A DNA stretch of 64,000 nt from Rhodocyclaceae bacterium (GCA_020247545.1 JADCIX010000046.1:1-64000); one strand, 5' to 3'; counted from the first letter of the stretch, positions 49,479-59,540 are shown. The notes: a model not told the origin generated them from the letters alone. Program-made: numbers and translations.

Positions 49479-50792
49479 CTACCGTGTCAGCCGATGCATC
49501 AATATCGCCGCACGAATCGCATTGCGTTCAATTGACTCAGGGTTCAGATACTCACTCGGCGAATGTGAGCCGCCGCCAACCGCGCCCAGACCATCGAGGC
49601 AATCGAGAAAAGGCGCGACAAACTGAATGTCGCCTGCGCCGCGTGTGCTGGGTGCGGTGAGTTCAATTTTACCGAGGCCGGCGTCTTCGCTTACCCGGGT
49701 GTAGACCTTAAAAATTTCCATATTGCCATCGGTCGGTGCCATCGGCGGGTAGGATTCGACGAAGTTGACGGTGGCACTTGTGCCATTGAGGCTTTTACTT
49801 ACAATTTCGGTCATACGTGCGCGCACTCGGTCGCGCTGCTCGTGGGTGAGATAGCGAAGGTCCCCTGTGACGATGCCCTTCGGTGGAATCACATTGCGCT
49901 TGCCGGCGGCTGTACCTTTCGAGAGCGTATCGTCGAATTCCACCTCGGTGCCTACAAGCATCAATCCAACGCTGTAGGTAAGGTTTGGTTCTTGCAGCTG
50001 CTCGCGAAATGCGTTGATGATCCGCGCCGCTTCATAGCCGGCGCCATAGCCGCCTATGGGGCCAAACACACCGGAAGAATGCCCCTGGCGCGCGGTGATA
50101 TTGACAGTAAAGCCGCCGGAGGCACGGCGCGCGATTGACGCAAATTCGTTACCGTTGACGTCGCGAATCATCCCTTCGAAGGCGAGTGCAACGTCGCTTT
50201 GTCTGGCGAGCGTAATCATGTCGGCACGTGCCACGTCAATCGGACTGCCGACGCGTTCTTCATCCCCCGTGAAGATCACCGAGATCGTTGCCTGATCGAG
50301 CGTTCCGGCCGCCTGCATGGCGCGGAGGGCTTCGATGATGATGACGTTGCCGCCTTTCATGTCGGATACTCCTTGGCCGGCGATACGTTTGCCATCAGGT
50401 TTCCAAGGTGTGACGGGGCTGTCTTTCTCAAACACGGTATCAAGGTGGCCAATCAACAACAGCCGTTTTCCTTTATGTTTACCCTTCGCCGTGCGGGTGG
50501 CAACAAGATGCCCCGCGCGCAACATCTCCGGTGGCATGTCTACCCACTTGGTGGTGAATCCAAGCGCATCGAGTTCGGCGCGAAACAGTTTGCCGACGTC
50601 GCGCACCCCTTCGGGGTTCATGGTGCCGCTATTGATATAGACGGCCTTCTGCAGAAGTTCGAGCGCAGCGGGCGATCTTTCCTTGATGGATGCCACCATT
50701 TTTTGCTCGGCTGGTGACAGCGCCGGTGACGCGGCGTTCGCCAGCGATACAAGGCCGACTGCAAACAGCGCGGCAACAATTAGGCGGTTCAT
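49479..50792 (-). CDS. Exported M20-family zinc peptidase
   Basis: A 437-residue predicted periplasmic carboxypeptidase-like enzyme. The signal peptide ends around VSLANA (residue 20). Metal motifs: IGHLDTVFEKDSP, GVSDMKGGN and the catalytic pair in TGDEERVGSP; a dimerisation domain with GHSSGVFG follows. The family includes glutamate carboxypeptidases, but the substrate is not fixed. The start ATG 50792 overlaps the DUF2721 stop (ATGA), so both are translated together. Confidence 0.9.
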   Translation of the reverse strand: MNRLIVAALFAVGLVSLANAASPALSPAEQKMVASIKERSPAALELLQKAVYINSGTMNPEGVRDVGKLFRAELDALGFTTKWVDMPPEMLRAGHLVATRTAKGKHKGKRLLLIGHLDTVFEKDSPVTPWKPDGKRIAGQGVSDMKGGNVIIIEALRAMQAAGTLDQATISVIFTGDEERVGSPIDVARADMITLARQSDVALAFEGMIRDVNGNEFASIARRASGGFTVNITARQGHSSGVFGPIGGYGAGYEAARIINAFREQLQEPNLTYSVGLMLVGTEVEFDDTLSKGTAAGKRNVIPPKGIVTGDLRYLTHEQRDRVRARMTEIVSKSLNGTSATVNFVESYPPMAPTDGNMEIFKVYTRVSEDAGLGKIELTAPSTRGAGDIQFVAPFLDCLDGLGAVGGGSHSPSEYLNPESIERNAIRAAILMHRLTR

Positions 50793-51268
50793 GATTTGTG
50801 CTCCGTGGTGTACGATACCTTTTGCCTGCGCGGACGCCGGCCAAAGTTGAGCGCCTTGCCGGCGAGTAAGGTTTCGACCAAGAAGCAGAGCAGCGCCAAC
50901 ACAAAACAGGCTACACCGCCGATAAATGTCCACGGCACGAGAGAGCGTGTCGGCGCGCCGGCAGTCTCGACAAGGAATAGCGTCATTACGGTTGCGCCGA
51001 TAAAGACCGCCGAAAGAGTCAGCAGCATCATCGCGGCATTGACGATACGTCCGCGTTTGCGCAGCCGCGCCAGCTCTGCGAAAACATGTATCTGATCAGC
51101 GTGACTTTCTTCGGGTAGCGCGTCCATCCGATCTTCCAACACGCGGCCACGGTCAATGATGCGTGCCAGCCGACCGGCAAGTGCGGAGATCATCGCACCG
51201 ATGGCGGTGAGCATAAACACCGGTGCAACAGCGAGTTGAATACTATGTGAGACAGCGTCAATGGCCAT
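50789..51268 (-). CDS. DUF2721 membrane protein
   Basis: A 159-residue inner-membrane protein with three hydrophobic segments (about 10-30, 75-100 and 110-135) and a conserved cytoplasmic stretch LAGRLARIIDRGRVLEDR. It belongs to the uncharacterised DUF2721 family. It overlaps the M20 peptidase gene by four bases. Confidence 0.84.
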   Translation of the reverse strand: MAIDAVSHSIQLAVAPVFMLTAIGAMISALAGRLARIIDRGRVLEDRMDALPEESHADQIHVFAELARLRKRGRIVNAAMMLLTLSAVFIGATVMTLFLVETAGAPTRSLVPWTFIGGVACFVLALLCFLVETLLAGKALNFGRRPRRQKVSYTTEHKS

Positions 51269-51388
51269 TTAAGAATGTCGCAAGAAAAGATGCCTCGATT
51301 GTACGCGTCGCATTCGGCCCTGCCGCTGAAGATCGGTCACGATAGCTGTGACGGAATCGATTATGTTAAGCGTGGCCAGAGAATGCCG

Positions 51389-52060
51389 TTAAGCGAGGTG
51401 CTCACCAAAGAAGGCGACTGTGCGCTGCCAAGCCAGGTTGGCAGCCGCGGCGTCATAGACCTCCGGCCGTGTGTTGTTGAAGAACGCATGATCGGCCTCG
51501 TAGCGATGGATGTCGGGCGATAGCTTCGCGCGGACCATCGCCGTTTCGAGCGCATCGACGGCGGCCGGCGTGCACCAGTCGTCGCGGCTGGCAAAGTGCC
51601 CTTGGAAGGGGATCTTGATGTCGGCGGGTGAGGCAAATTCCGCCGGTGGGATGCCGTAAAAACAGACGGCGGCGTTTACCCCCGGCACGTGTACGGCCGA
51701 AGCGATGGTGAGTGCGCCGCCCATACAAAAGCCGACCACGCCCACTTTGCTGCCGAGTGTGTGAAGGTGATCCACCGCGCCGCGAATGTCTTGGTGGGTC
51801 GCGCCGGGAAAATCGAGGCCGTTCATCATGTGGCTGGCTTCATCGGCGTCTTTGGCGACACGGCCCTCGTACAGGTCGGGCGCGAGTGCGTTGTAACCGG
51901 CGGCGGCGAAGCGATCGGCGACGGCGCGGATGTGGTCATTAAGTCCCCACCATTCCTGAATCACCACCACGCCGGGTTTTCCTGTGCCGGACATGGCGAG
52001 GTAGCCGCTAGTACTGCCGCCGTCCAGACGCTTAAAGATGACTGATGTGCCGTTGCTCAT
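51389..52060 (-). CDS. Dienelactone hydrolase family protein
   Basis: A 223-residue alpha/beta hydrolase. The catalytic triad is cysteine in GFCMGG, aspartate in SRDDWCTP and histidine in EADHAFFN, as in carboxymethylenebutenolidase. The EWWGLNDHIRAVADRFAAAGY segment is typical. Whether it truly acts on dienelactone is unknown; no aromatic degradation genes are nearby. ATG 52060 is chosen by family start (MSNGTSVIF). Confidence 0.91.
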   Translation of the reverse strand: MSNGTSVIFKRLDGGSTSGYLAMSGTGKPGVVVIQEWWGLNDHIRAVADRFAAAGYNALAPDLYEGRVAKDADEASHMMNGLDFPGATHQDIRGAVDHLHTLGSKVGVVGFCMGGALTIASAVHVPGVNAAVCFYGIPPAEFASPADIKIPFQGHFASRDDWCTPAAVDALETAMVRAKLSPDIHRYEADHAFFNNTRPEVYDAAAANLAWQRTVAFFGEHLA

Positions 52061-52159
52061 GATGTACTCCGTAGGTCGATTTAGGATGCGAATGCTACGC
52101 CATCCTCTTGCTGATGCAAAGTCGGTTAGCATTTGCTCTTGTGTTCTGGAGAGGTGGCT

Positions 52160-52663
52160 ATGGTTCGCACCATCGCATTGTGGAAGCTAGCCCTATGCGG
52201 GCTGTTACTCGCCGGTTGCGCTGGCGACAAGAAACCTGAAGCTGTCCGTATGTTGGGCGAACCCGTGCGGCAAGGGCCGCGCGAGGTGATCACAGACCCA
52301 GCTTTGAGCGGCGTGTGGACGATGAAGACCGCAGAGTTCGCAGGCAAGCCGTTTGCCTTTGCGCCGGATTTCGAAATGCGGATCGGTGGCAACCGTTATG
52401 GCGTTGGGCCGTCGGGAAACCATTACGACCGTGGTCGGATTGAATTGTTTGGTGATGAACTGGTGGGACAGCCGCGTCGCCTCGATACCGTCGGTGAAGT
52501 GGGGCCGAATAAAGCCAAGCGTATCTCCGCGCTTTATCGGCTGGTGGGTCGTGATCTGGAAATCATTTACGATTTGTCCGGTGCGAACCGGCCGGTGGAT
52601 TTTGTCAGCCGCCCGGATACCCAGCTGCTGCGCGTGCTGTATACCAAGAAACCCCAGCAATGA
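52160..52663 (+). CDS. Small lipoprotein, TIGR03067-like
   Basis: A 167-residue predicted lipoprotein (lipobox LAGC in LALCGLLLAGCAGDKK). The mature part (LSGVWTMKTAEFAGKPFAF, then GGNRYGVGPSGNHYDRGRIEL in part, and ISALYRLVGRDLEIIYDLSG) resembles a lipocalin-like TIGR03067-type beta-barrel, by memory of the pattern. ATG 52160 is set by a strong GGAGAGGTGG site. Function unknown. Confidence 0.7.
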   Translation: MVRTIALWKLALCGLLLAGCAGDKKPEAVRMLGEPVRQGPREVITDPALSGVWTMKTAEFAGKPFAFAPDFEMRIGGNRYGVGPSGNHYDRGRIELFGDELVGQPRRLDTVGEVGPNKAKRISALYRLVGRDLEIIYDLSGANRPVDFVSRPDTQLLRVLYTKKPQQ

Positions 52664-52743
52664 CGGGCGTTTTCAGGCAAAAATGGCTGAAAACAGCCGT
52701 CTGTCGGCGTTAACACTTATTGCGACTTCATTTAGGATACATC

Positions 52744-53178
52744 ATGAGTATCACCACAGAACAACTCGCTGAATTGCTCGCCGGAATCGTGCGGTCACAA
52801 CAAGCCATCATCGACGCGATTGAAAGTGAATCGGGTGGTTGGCGCAACACACATTTGATTCCGAAGCTGAACACGGCCGCCAACATGCGGCTGGCCAATG
52901 CGCGTTTGCTCGACATTCCTTCGCGTGTGCTGCTGCGTTCACAAAGTCGTGTGCCGATGGATGTGGCCACAATCACCCGTGATCTCAATGCCGCGCTCGG
53001 CACCAGCAACGCGGCCTCGCCATCGCTCGTCGCCCCGGCCGCAGCCGCCGGTGCAGTCGCTGCAGTTGCCACTGTGGCAGGCGTGGCCGCGGTTGCCAGT
53101 GCTACGAGTTCCCCGGCGGCTGCGGCAGCCGCACCCGCGGTACCGCCAGACGATGATTTGAATTTTTTTGAAACCTAG
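52744..53178 (+). CDS. Protein of unknown function with Ala-rich segment
   Basis: A 144-residue protein. The first 85 residues are mixed helical (TTEQLAELLAGIVRSQQAII, then LNTAANMRLANARLLDIPSRVL). Residues about 95-135 are almost only Ala, Val and Ser and hydrophobic, which may be a membrane segment or a linker. It ends acidic (PDDDLNFFET). I do not recognise it. It has its own ATG 80 bases after the lipoprotein. Confidence 0.6.
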   Translation: MSITTEQLAELLAGIVRSQQAIIDAIESESGGWRNTHLIPKLNTAANMRLANARLLDIPSRVLLRSQSRVPMDVATITRDLNAALGTSNAASPSLVAPAAAAGAVAAVATVAGVAAVASATSSPAAAAAAPAVPPDDDLNFFET

Positions 53179-53361
53179 TCGGGTTGCCGGTCGAAAAACC
53201 TGTTCTGAAGTCGGCTGGTGTCTCGACGGCTCGAGGCGCAGCTGATGTCCATCCTGAGTGCCGCCACGCCGCCTGATTCGGCTTGGCGTCTATACTGTCC
53301 ACCTGCAAATTCACCACCTCGTATTTTCTGTCGCACCGATTCTCCGGTGTAAAAAAGCCCA

Positions 53362-55194
53362 ATGTCCGCGCACTCGCATTCCCACGCTTCAGCTGATCCC
53401 GCCGCCCCGCAGAAAACGGCAATGCCTAAATCCGGCATCTGGCCCGTCATTCGTTCCCTACTGCCCTACCTCTGGGATTTCCGCTGGCGCGTTGCGTTGG
53501 CGCTGACCTTCCTTATCACGGCCAAGTTCGCAAACATCGGCGTACCGCTGGTGATGAAACAGATCGTCGATTCACTCGACAAAGACAAGGCGATGCTGGC
53601 GGTGCCCGTTATGTTGTTGGTTGCCTACGGTTTGTTGCGATTGTCCACGACGTTGTTTGCCGAGTTGCGCGACATTGTGTTTGTCAAAGTCACCCAACGC
53701 GCAATGCGCAAAGTGGCGCTGAATGTTTTCCGGCATTTGCATGCATTGTCGCTCCGGTTTCATTTAGACCGCCAAACTGGTGGTGTCACCCGTGATATCG
53801 AGCGTGGTACGCGCGGCATCTCGACATTGCTCTCCTATGCGCTTTTTTCGGTGATTCCAATCGTGTTGGAGATTTCGCTCGTCACGATCTTGCTCGCGAC
53901 GAAATTTGATTGGACTTTTGTCGCCATCACCCTAGCGGCTATCGTCTTGTACATCGTCGCGACCATCGGTATCACGGAGTGGCGAACCCACCACCGGCGG
54001 CAGATGAACGACATGGATTCAAAAGCCAACACCAAGGCGGTTGATTCCCTGCTGAACTATGAGACGGTCAAGTACTTTGGCAACGAAGAATTCGAGGCGG
54101 GAAGATACGATAAGAATTTACAGAGGTACGAAGCAGCGGCAACCAAGAGTGAAACATCGCTTGGCATCTTGAATGCCGCACAGAGTTTTGTCATCGCACT
54201 CGCCGTCACACTACTCATGTGGCGCGCCTCTGTTGGTATTGTGGATCGGCAACTGACCATCGGTGATCTTGTGATGGTCAATGTGCTGATGATCCAGCTT
54301 TACATCCCGCTTAATTTTCTCGGCGTGATGTACCGCGAAATTACGCAAGCATTGATCGACACCGAGAAGATGTTTCGTTTGCTCGCCGAGAATCAAGAAG
54401 TCGCTGACAAGCCCGGCGCTGTGCCGCTCACAACCACCGGTGCCGCAGTACGTTTTGATAACGTGAACTTCGGTTACGACGCCAAGCGCCAGATACTGTT
54501 TGAAACAACCTTTGATGTCCCTGCCGGCAAGACGGTTGCGGTGGTTGGCTCCTCCGGCGCAGGCAAGTCAACGTTATCGCGCCTGCTGTTCCGCTTTTAT
54601 GATGTGACCGACGGGCGTATCACCATCGACGGGCAGGACATTCGTGATGTCACGCAAGCAAGCGTGCGCGCTGCTCTGGGTATCGTTCCGCAGGACACAG
54701 TGCTGTTTAACGACACGATTCGCTACAACATTGGTTATGGTCGCCCCGGTGCAAGTGACGCCGATATTGAAGACGCTGCGCGCCGCGCCCACGTGCTCGA
54801 CTTTATTTTGCGCATGCCGGACGGCTGGAATACGATGGTCGGTGAACGCGGTCTGAAACTTTCTGGGGGTGAAAAACAGCGTGTCGCCATCGCGCGAACA
54901 TTGCTGAAAAATCCCGCCATCATGATTTTTGATGAGGCAACATCGGCGTTGGATTCGGCGACGGAAAAAGCCATTCAAGCCGAGTTGCGCGAGATCGCCC
55001 GCGACCGTACGACGCTGGTGATTGCACATCGGCTCTCGACCATCATCGATGCTGATCAAATTTTGGTGCTGGATGCCGGCCGGATTATCGAACGTGGAAC
55101 ATTCCGAGAGTTGCTCGACGCCAATGGCAAATTCGCCGAGATGTGGCGATTACAACAACAAGACGCCGAGAAGGCTGCCTTGCAGGCTGCCTAA
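53362..55194 (+). CDS. Atm1/HMT1-type ABC exporter
   Basis: A 610-residue half-transporter: an N-terminal His-rich stretch (SAHSHSHAS), six membrane helices (about 35-330), and an ATP-binding domain with Walker A VGSSGAGKSTLSR, signature LSGGEKQRVAIARTLLKNP, Walker B IMIFDEATSALD and switch histidine in VIAHRLSTI. It belongs to the Atm1 group by pattern; members export glutathione- or sulfur-related compounds linked to Fe-S and metal homeostasis. The isc operon is 4 kb away, which fits but is not proof. Confidence 0.88.
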   Translation: MSAHSHSHASADPAAPQKTAMPKSGIWPVIRSLLPYLWDFRWRVALALTFLITAKFANIGVPLVMKQIVDSLDKDKAMLAVPVMLLVAYGLLRLSTTLFAELRDIVFVKVTQRAMRKVALNVFRHLHALSLRFHLDRQTGGVTRDIERGTRGISTLLSYALFSVIPIVLEISLVTILLATKFDWTFVAITLAAIVLYIVATIGITEWRTHHRRQMNDMDSKANTKAVDSLLNYETVKYFGNEEFEAGRYDKNLQRYEAAATKSETSLGILNAAQSFVIALAVTLLMWRASVGIVDRQLTIGDLVMVNVLMIQLYIPLNFLGVMYREITQALIDTEKMFRLLAENQEVADKPGAVPLTTTGAAVRFDNVNFGYDAKRQILFETTFDVPAGKTVAVVGSSGAGKSTLSRLLFRFYDVTDGRITIDGQDIRDVTQASVRAALGIVPQDTVLFNDTIRYNIGYGRPGASDADIEDAARRAHVLDFILRMPDGWNTMVGERGLKLSGGEKQRVAIARTLLKNPAIMIFDEATSALDSATEKAIQAELREIARDRTTLVIAHRLSTIIDADQILVLDAGRIIERGTFRELLDANGKFAEMWRLQQQDAEKAALQAA

Positions 55195-55198
55195 GGCT

Positions 55199-56023
55199 TC
55201 ATCCCCCGGCTTCGATCAACGTCGTGATCCAATCGGCGACCTCGACGGGGGCTTGTTGCATCATCGCGTGGCCGACACCGGATAACATCGTCAACGAGGC
55301 GTTCGGCAGGCGCGCACATAGTGATGTTGCCGCTTCGGCGGGCGTCATCTTGTCGTGTTCACTGGCGAGGATGACGGTTGGTGTAGTGATTGCGGCGATG
55401 GCTGTTTCGTCTAGCTGATAACGCGCGCAAGCGGCAAGGTCATTGGCCATTACACCGGGCCGGCCAGCAGCAAGTAGCGCACAATAGCTCCGCATCACAG
55501 GAGTGGCCGGTGGGAAGCTGCCATCGGCATTTTTGCGCAAATAAAAACTCCAACGGGTGACTTGCTCACAAGCAGCACCGGGTGAAGTGTACGCCATTTG
55601 CAGCAACGCATCACTGACCGGCATCGGAACCGCAGCACCGATCAGGCCAAGCCGCTTTACGCGGTCTGGGTAGCGCCGGGCGACGTCTAGTGCAATCAAG
55701 CTTCCCATGCTGTGACCTATCAACGTAGCGGCCTGAATAGAGCCGTTATCCAAAAAATCAACCAGCCAGTCCGCATAGGCTTCAATTGACGATTTCGGCC
55801 CGGCAAAGGTCTGGCCGTGTCCAGGCAGATCAATTGCCAGCATATTTGCGCCGGATAGGTCCGGCTTATCTCCAGATTTCGCAAGCAGCGAAGCCCATAC
55901 ACTGTGGTCATTGGCGGCACCGTGGATTAACACCACCGTTGGTTTGGCCGCGTCAAAACCGATATCGCCGTCAGCGGTGCTGGTTGCGACATATGCGGGT
56001 TGTTGTTGGACAAGAAATTTCAT
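55199..56023 (-). CDS. Alpha/beta-fold hydrolase
   Basis: A 274-residue hydrolase with HGAANDHSVW near the oxyanion position, nucleophile elbow GHSMGS, catalytic Asp in SEHDKMTP and His in GVGHAMM. The substrate is not known. It is convergent with the ABC exporter gene, four bases apart. Confidence 0.88.
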   Translation of the reverse strand: MKFLVQQQPAYVATSTADGDIGFDAAKPTVVLIHGAANDHSVWASLLAKSGDKPDLSGANMLAIDLPGHGQTFAGPKSSIEAYADWLVDFLDNGSIQAATLIGHSMGSLIALDVARRYPDRVKRLGLIGAAVPMPVSDALLQMAYTSPGAACEQVTRWSFYLRKNADGSFPPATPVMRSYCALLAAGRPGVMANDLAACARYQLDETAIAAITTPTVILASEHDKMTPAEAATSLCARLPNASLTMLSGVGHAMMQQAPVEVADWITTLIEAGG

Positions 56024-56238
56024 CTATTCTCGGTCAGCGATTGATGATGTCGTTGTATTTCGTACCTGATAAATGACTTTAAGTGTTGCAGGATTGCGTC
56101 GGTTTTGTTATGGTTCATGGTTGCGAAAGCAGTGGGGAGTAGTTAAACGTTTCGCAGCATTTTAGTTTGCACCGCAATATCTTCCAATTTCGTGCAACGA
56201 CACCGATAGATTTTCCTCACTTTACACATCACATCTCC

Positions 56239-57267
56239 ATGCGCCGCCATCTATCCAGCCCCCTGCTTAAGCAACCGGGTCTTTTCACGTGTTTGCTGGG
56301 AATATTTGCGGTTTCCGCAGGCTTGGTGTTGCCAGCATTTGCGCAATCGTCTGCTGCGCCGAAAAAAGCGGTACCCGCCAAGGTGACGGTGAAGAAGAAT
56401 AAAACCAATAATGCCGGGGTGGCGGATTTCACCAAGGATGGCTTTCCCAACATGCTGTCGAGCGCCGTGATGGTGTTTGACCAAGCGACCGGCAGACCGC
56501 TTTTTGCTAAAAACGCCGAAACTGCCGTACCAATCGCATCGATCACCAAGTTAATGACGGCAATTATCGTGCTCGAAGCTAAACAGAATCTTGACGAGCC
56601 CGTAGTCATCGATCAGGCTGATGTCGACACACTTAAGAATACCCGTTCACGCTTGCCGGTCGGCACCGCATTCCGCCGCGAAGACTTAATGCGCCTGGCG
56701 CTGATGGCTTCAGAGAATCGCGCGGCGGCAGCGCTGGGACGCGCTTATCCCGGCGGATTTGACGCCGCCGTCAAGGCGATGAATACAAAGGCCCAATCGA
56801 TCGGGCTGCAGTCGACAACTTTCGTTGACACGACTGGTCTTGCGCCCGGAAACGTCGCAAGCGCACAGGACCTTGCCTTGATGGTCGCAGAGGCCTCGAA
56901 GTATTCGCAAATTCGTGAATTCTCAACCACACCCGAGTTGTATGTGACGTTACCGAACAGCAAACATCCGCTGGGTTTTAACAATACCAACGCATTGGTG
57001 AAGAGCCAAGGTTGGAATATTGGGGTCTCGAAGACGGGCTTCATTAACGAAGCCGGCAAGTGCCTCGTGATGCAGGTGGTGATTGGCAACAATCCGGTGA
57101 TCATCGTGCTGATGGATTCGTGGGGTAAGTTGACCCGCATCGGCGACGCCAACCGTATCAAGAAATGGATCGAGTCGGGTAAGGTTGTTATCTCGCAGCC
57201 GACACCATCAGTGACGCTATCCCCGGTGCCAGCCGCCAGCGTCGGCGTAACCGCCAAGGCAATCTAG
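56239..57267 (+). CDS. pbpG: D-alanyl-D-alanine endopeptidase (PBP7 family)
   Basis: A 342-residue periplasmic peptidoglycan hydrolase. After the signal peptide (about residues 1-40, ending PAFAQS) come the active-site motifs SxxK in ASITKLMTA, SEN (SENRAAAALG) and KTG (SKTGFINEAGKC). A basic linker (KKAVPAKVTVKKNK) follows the signal. The start ATG 56239 is preferred over a TTG at 56167. It stands alone. Confidence 0.93.
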   Translation: MRRHLSSPLLKQPGLFTCLLGIFAVSAGLVLPAFAQSSAAPKKAVPAKVTVKKNKTNNAGVADFTKDGFPNMLSSAVMVFDQATGRPLFAKNAETAVPIASITKLMTAIIVLEAKQNLDEPVVIDQADVDTLKNTRSRLPVGTAFRREDLMRLALMASENRAAAALGRAYPGGFDAAVKAMNTKAQSIGLQSTTFVDTTGLAPGNVASAQDLALMVAEASKYSQIREFSTTPELYVTLPNSKHPLGFNNTNALVKSQGWNIGVSKTGFINEAGKCLVMQVVIGNNPVIIVLMDSWGKLTRIGDANRIKKWIESGKVVISQPTPSVTLSPVPAASVGVTAKAI

Positions 57268-57354
57268 CGAACCACGCTAGTGCGGTGGCAGCCCTGCCGC
57301 CCAAGATATTGCAGGTTTCCTGGCCGACGCTTCCAGTGCGCTAATATCGCGGCT

Positions 57355-58077
57355 ATGAAAGTTGGTCTCTTTGTCACCTGTCTGGTTGATCTCGTACGCC
57401 CGAATATTGGTTTCGCGGCGTTAAAGCTGCTTGAAGACGCCGGGTGTACCGTGGTGTTTCCCGAAAGCCAAACCTGCTGTGGTCAACCCGGCTACAACTC
57501 AGGCGCAAGAGAAATATCGAAAGTCTTGGCACGTAAGGTGCTGGCTGAATTCCGCGACTGCGATTACGTTGTTGCCCCGTCCGGCTCTTGTTCCGGCCAA
57601 ATGAAAGTCCACACAGTTGAAGATTTGTTCAAGGGGCAACCCGAGCAGGCCGAGTTCGTGGCCCTTGCGGCCAAGTGGTTTGAGCTTTCGGACTTTCTCG
57701 CCAATGTGTTGAAGGTCGAAATCGCGCCATCGACCACTAGCGTAGTCACCTATCACGACTCGTGCTCAGGTTTACGCGAGCTCAACATCAAAGCCCAACC
57801 GCGTATGTTGTTGTCCGCTGCCGGCGCGACGATTAACGAAATGACGGATTGTGAAAAGTGCTGCGGCTTTGGGGGCACGTTTTCGGTAAAGCTCGGTGAT
57901 ATCTCAACACGCATGGCAGAAAACAAATGCGTGAATATCGCCGCGACCGATGCAAAGGTGCTGGTCGGTGGTGATTTGGGTTGCCTGCTCAATATCGAGG
58001 GGCGGCTGCGACGCAATGGTGATAACACCACCAAGGTGTATCACTTCGCCGAAGTGATTGCTGGGATGGCGCACTAG
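57355..58077 (+). CDS. lutA: L-lactate utilization protein LutA
   Basis: A 240-residue Fe-S oxidoreductase subunit. It carries two CCG domains (QTCCGQPGYNSGA and EKCCGFGGTFSVK), with the heme/Fe-S cysteines in PSGSCSGQ and HDSCSGLREL, as in glycolate/lactate oxidase subunits. With LutB and LutC it forms the iron-sulfur L-lactate dehydrogenase complex known in Bacillus. The start is ATG 57355. Confidence 0.94.
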   Translation: MKVGLFVTCLVDLVRPNIGFAALKLLEDAGCTVVFPESQTCCGQPGYNSGAREISKVLARKVLAEFRDCDYVVAPSGSCSGQMKVHTVEDLFKGQPEQAEFVALAAKWFELSDFLANVLKVEIAPSTTSVVTYHDSCSGLRELNIKAQPRMLLSAAGATINEMTDCEKCCGFGGTFSVKLGDISTRMAENKCVNIAATDAKVLVGGDLGCLLNIEGRLRRNGDNTTKVYHFAEVIAGMAH

Positions 58078-58112
58078 ATGCGGTTCCATTTCTTCAGCTG
58101 TGAGGGCTAGAA

Positions 58113-59540
58113 ATGCAAGTTAAGAGTATGCATTTCAAGGCGACGTCGTCGATGAAACTCAACGACGCGGTTTTACAAGCGGCGATGAAAAAAACCAAAG
58201 GCAAGTTTGTTGATGGTCGCGCCGCCGCCGTTGCAGAAATCGATGTATGGCAGGACATTCGTACCCACGCTGCATCGTTGCGCGATCGGGTGATCAACAA
58301 TCTCGACGCCTACCTGATTGAGTTTGAGAGGAATGCAACGCTGCGCGGTGCGGTGGTGCATTGGGCAGAGACCGCCGAGGAAGCCAACGCCATCATCGTC
58401 GGTATTGCACAACGTAATGCGGCGAAAATTGTCACCAAGTCTAAATCGATGGTGAGTGAAGAAATCTCGCTAAACGATGCATTAGAGGCGGTCGGTGTGG
58501 AAGTCGTTGAGACGGATTTGGGTGAGTACATCTTGCAACTCGCCAAAGAGCCGCCCTCACATATTGTGGCCCCCGCCGTACACAAATCGAAAGAGCAGGT
58601 CGCCGATTTGTTTGAAGCCGCGCATCACCGGCCACGTACCCTCGATATCCCATCGATGACCCGCGAGGCACGCGAAGTGCTTCGGTCAAAATTTCTGGGT
58701 GCCGATATGGGCATCTCGGGCGCCAACTTTGTGATTGCCGAAACCGGCACCACGCTCACAGTGACTAATGAAGGCAATGCTGATTTGGTGACGACCGTGC
58801 CGCGTATTCACTGCGTGGTAACTGGTATCGAAAAAGTCATTCCGACGCTTGAAGACTTTGCAACACTCATACGATTATTGCCACGTTCGGCCACCGGACA
58901 GAATGCGGCCAACTATTTGACGTTAACCACGGGCCTGAAACAGCCGGGGGATCTCGATGGCCCGGAACAAATGCATATCGTGCTGATTGATGCCGGCCGC
59001 ACCAAGTTAGTCGGCAGCGACATGAAGGAAATGTTGCGTTGTATTCGTTGTGGCGCGTGTATGAATCACTGCCCGGTTTATCAAAACGTCGGTGGTCACG
59101 CATACGGCTGGGTGTATCCGGGACCAATGGGCTCGGTGCTGACGCCGACCTATGTCGGTATTGAAAACGCGGGTGATTTGCCTAATGCCGCAACGTTTTG
59201 TGGTGAGTGCCAGGTGGTGTGTCCGGTAAAAATTCCGTTGCCCGACTTAATGCGTAAATGGCGTGAGCGGCAGTTTGACCAAGCGTTGCGACCATTCAGC
59301 GAACGCTTCTCAATTTCTGTTTGGAATGCGTTTGCGACACGCCCGGCGCTGTATGCCGCGAGTACCAAAATCGCCGCACGGGTGGCGTCATGGTGGGGTG
59401 GCAAGGACAAACTTATCACTTGGCTACCCGGTTTAGACGGTTGGACCGATGGGCGGGACATGCCAGCACCAGCGGGCAAGACATTTCGAGAGCTTTACGC
59501 CGGGCGATTAAGTCAGCCAACTCGGAGTGATAGATCGTGA
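58113..59540 (+). CDS. lutB: L-lactate utilization protein LutB
   Basis: A 475-residue subunit. The N-terminal LUD domain (about 60-300, including SGANFVIAETGTTLTVTNEG in part) precedes two 4Fe-4S motifs: CIRCGACMNHCPVY and CGECQVVCPVKIP. GAGGG lies six bases before ATG 58113. It overlaps lutC by four bases (GTGA). Confidence 0.95.
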   Translation: MQVKSMHFKATSSMKLNDAVLQAAMKKTKGKFVDGRAAAVAEIDVWQDIRTHAASLRDRVINNLDAYLIEFERNATLRGAVVHWAETAEEANAIIVGIAQRNAAKIVTKSKSMVSEEISLNDALEAVGVEVVETDLGEYILQLAKEPPSHIVAPAVHKSKEQVADLFEAAHHRPRTLDIPSMTREAREVLRSKFLGADMGISGANFVIAETGTTLTVTNEGNADLVTTVPRIHCVVTGIEKVIPTLEDFATLIRLLPRSATGQNAANYLTLTTGLKQPGDLDGPEQMHIVLIDAGRTKLVGSDMKEMLRCIRCGACMNHCPVYQNVGGHAYGWVYPGPMGSVLTPTYVGIENAGDLPNAATFCGECQVVCPVKIPLPDLMRKWRERQFDQALRPFSERFSISVWNAFATRPALYAASTKIAARVASWWGGKDKLITWLPGLDGWTDGRDMPAPAGKTFRELYAGRLSQPTRSDRS

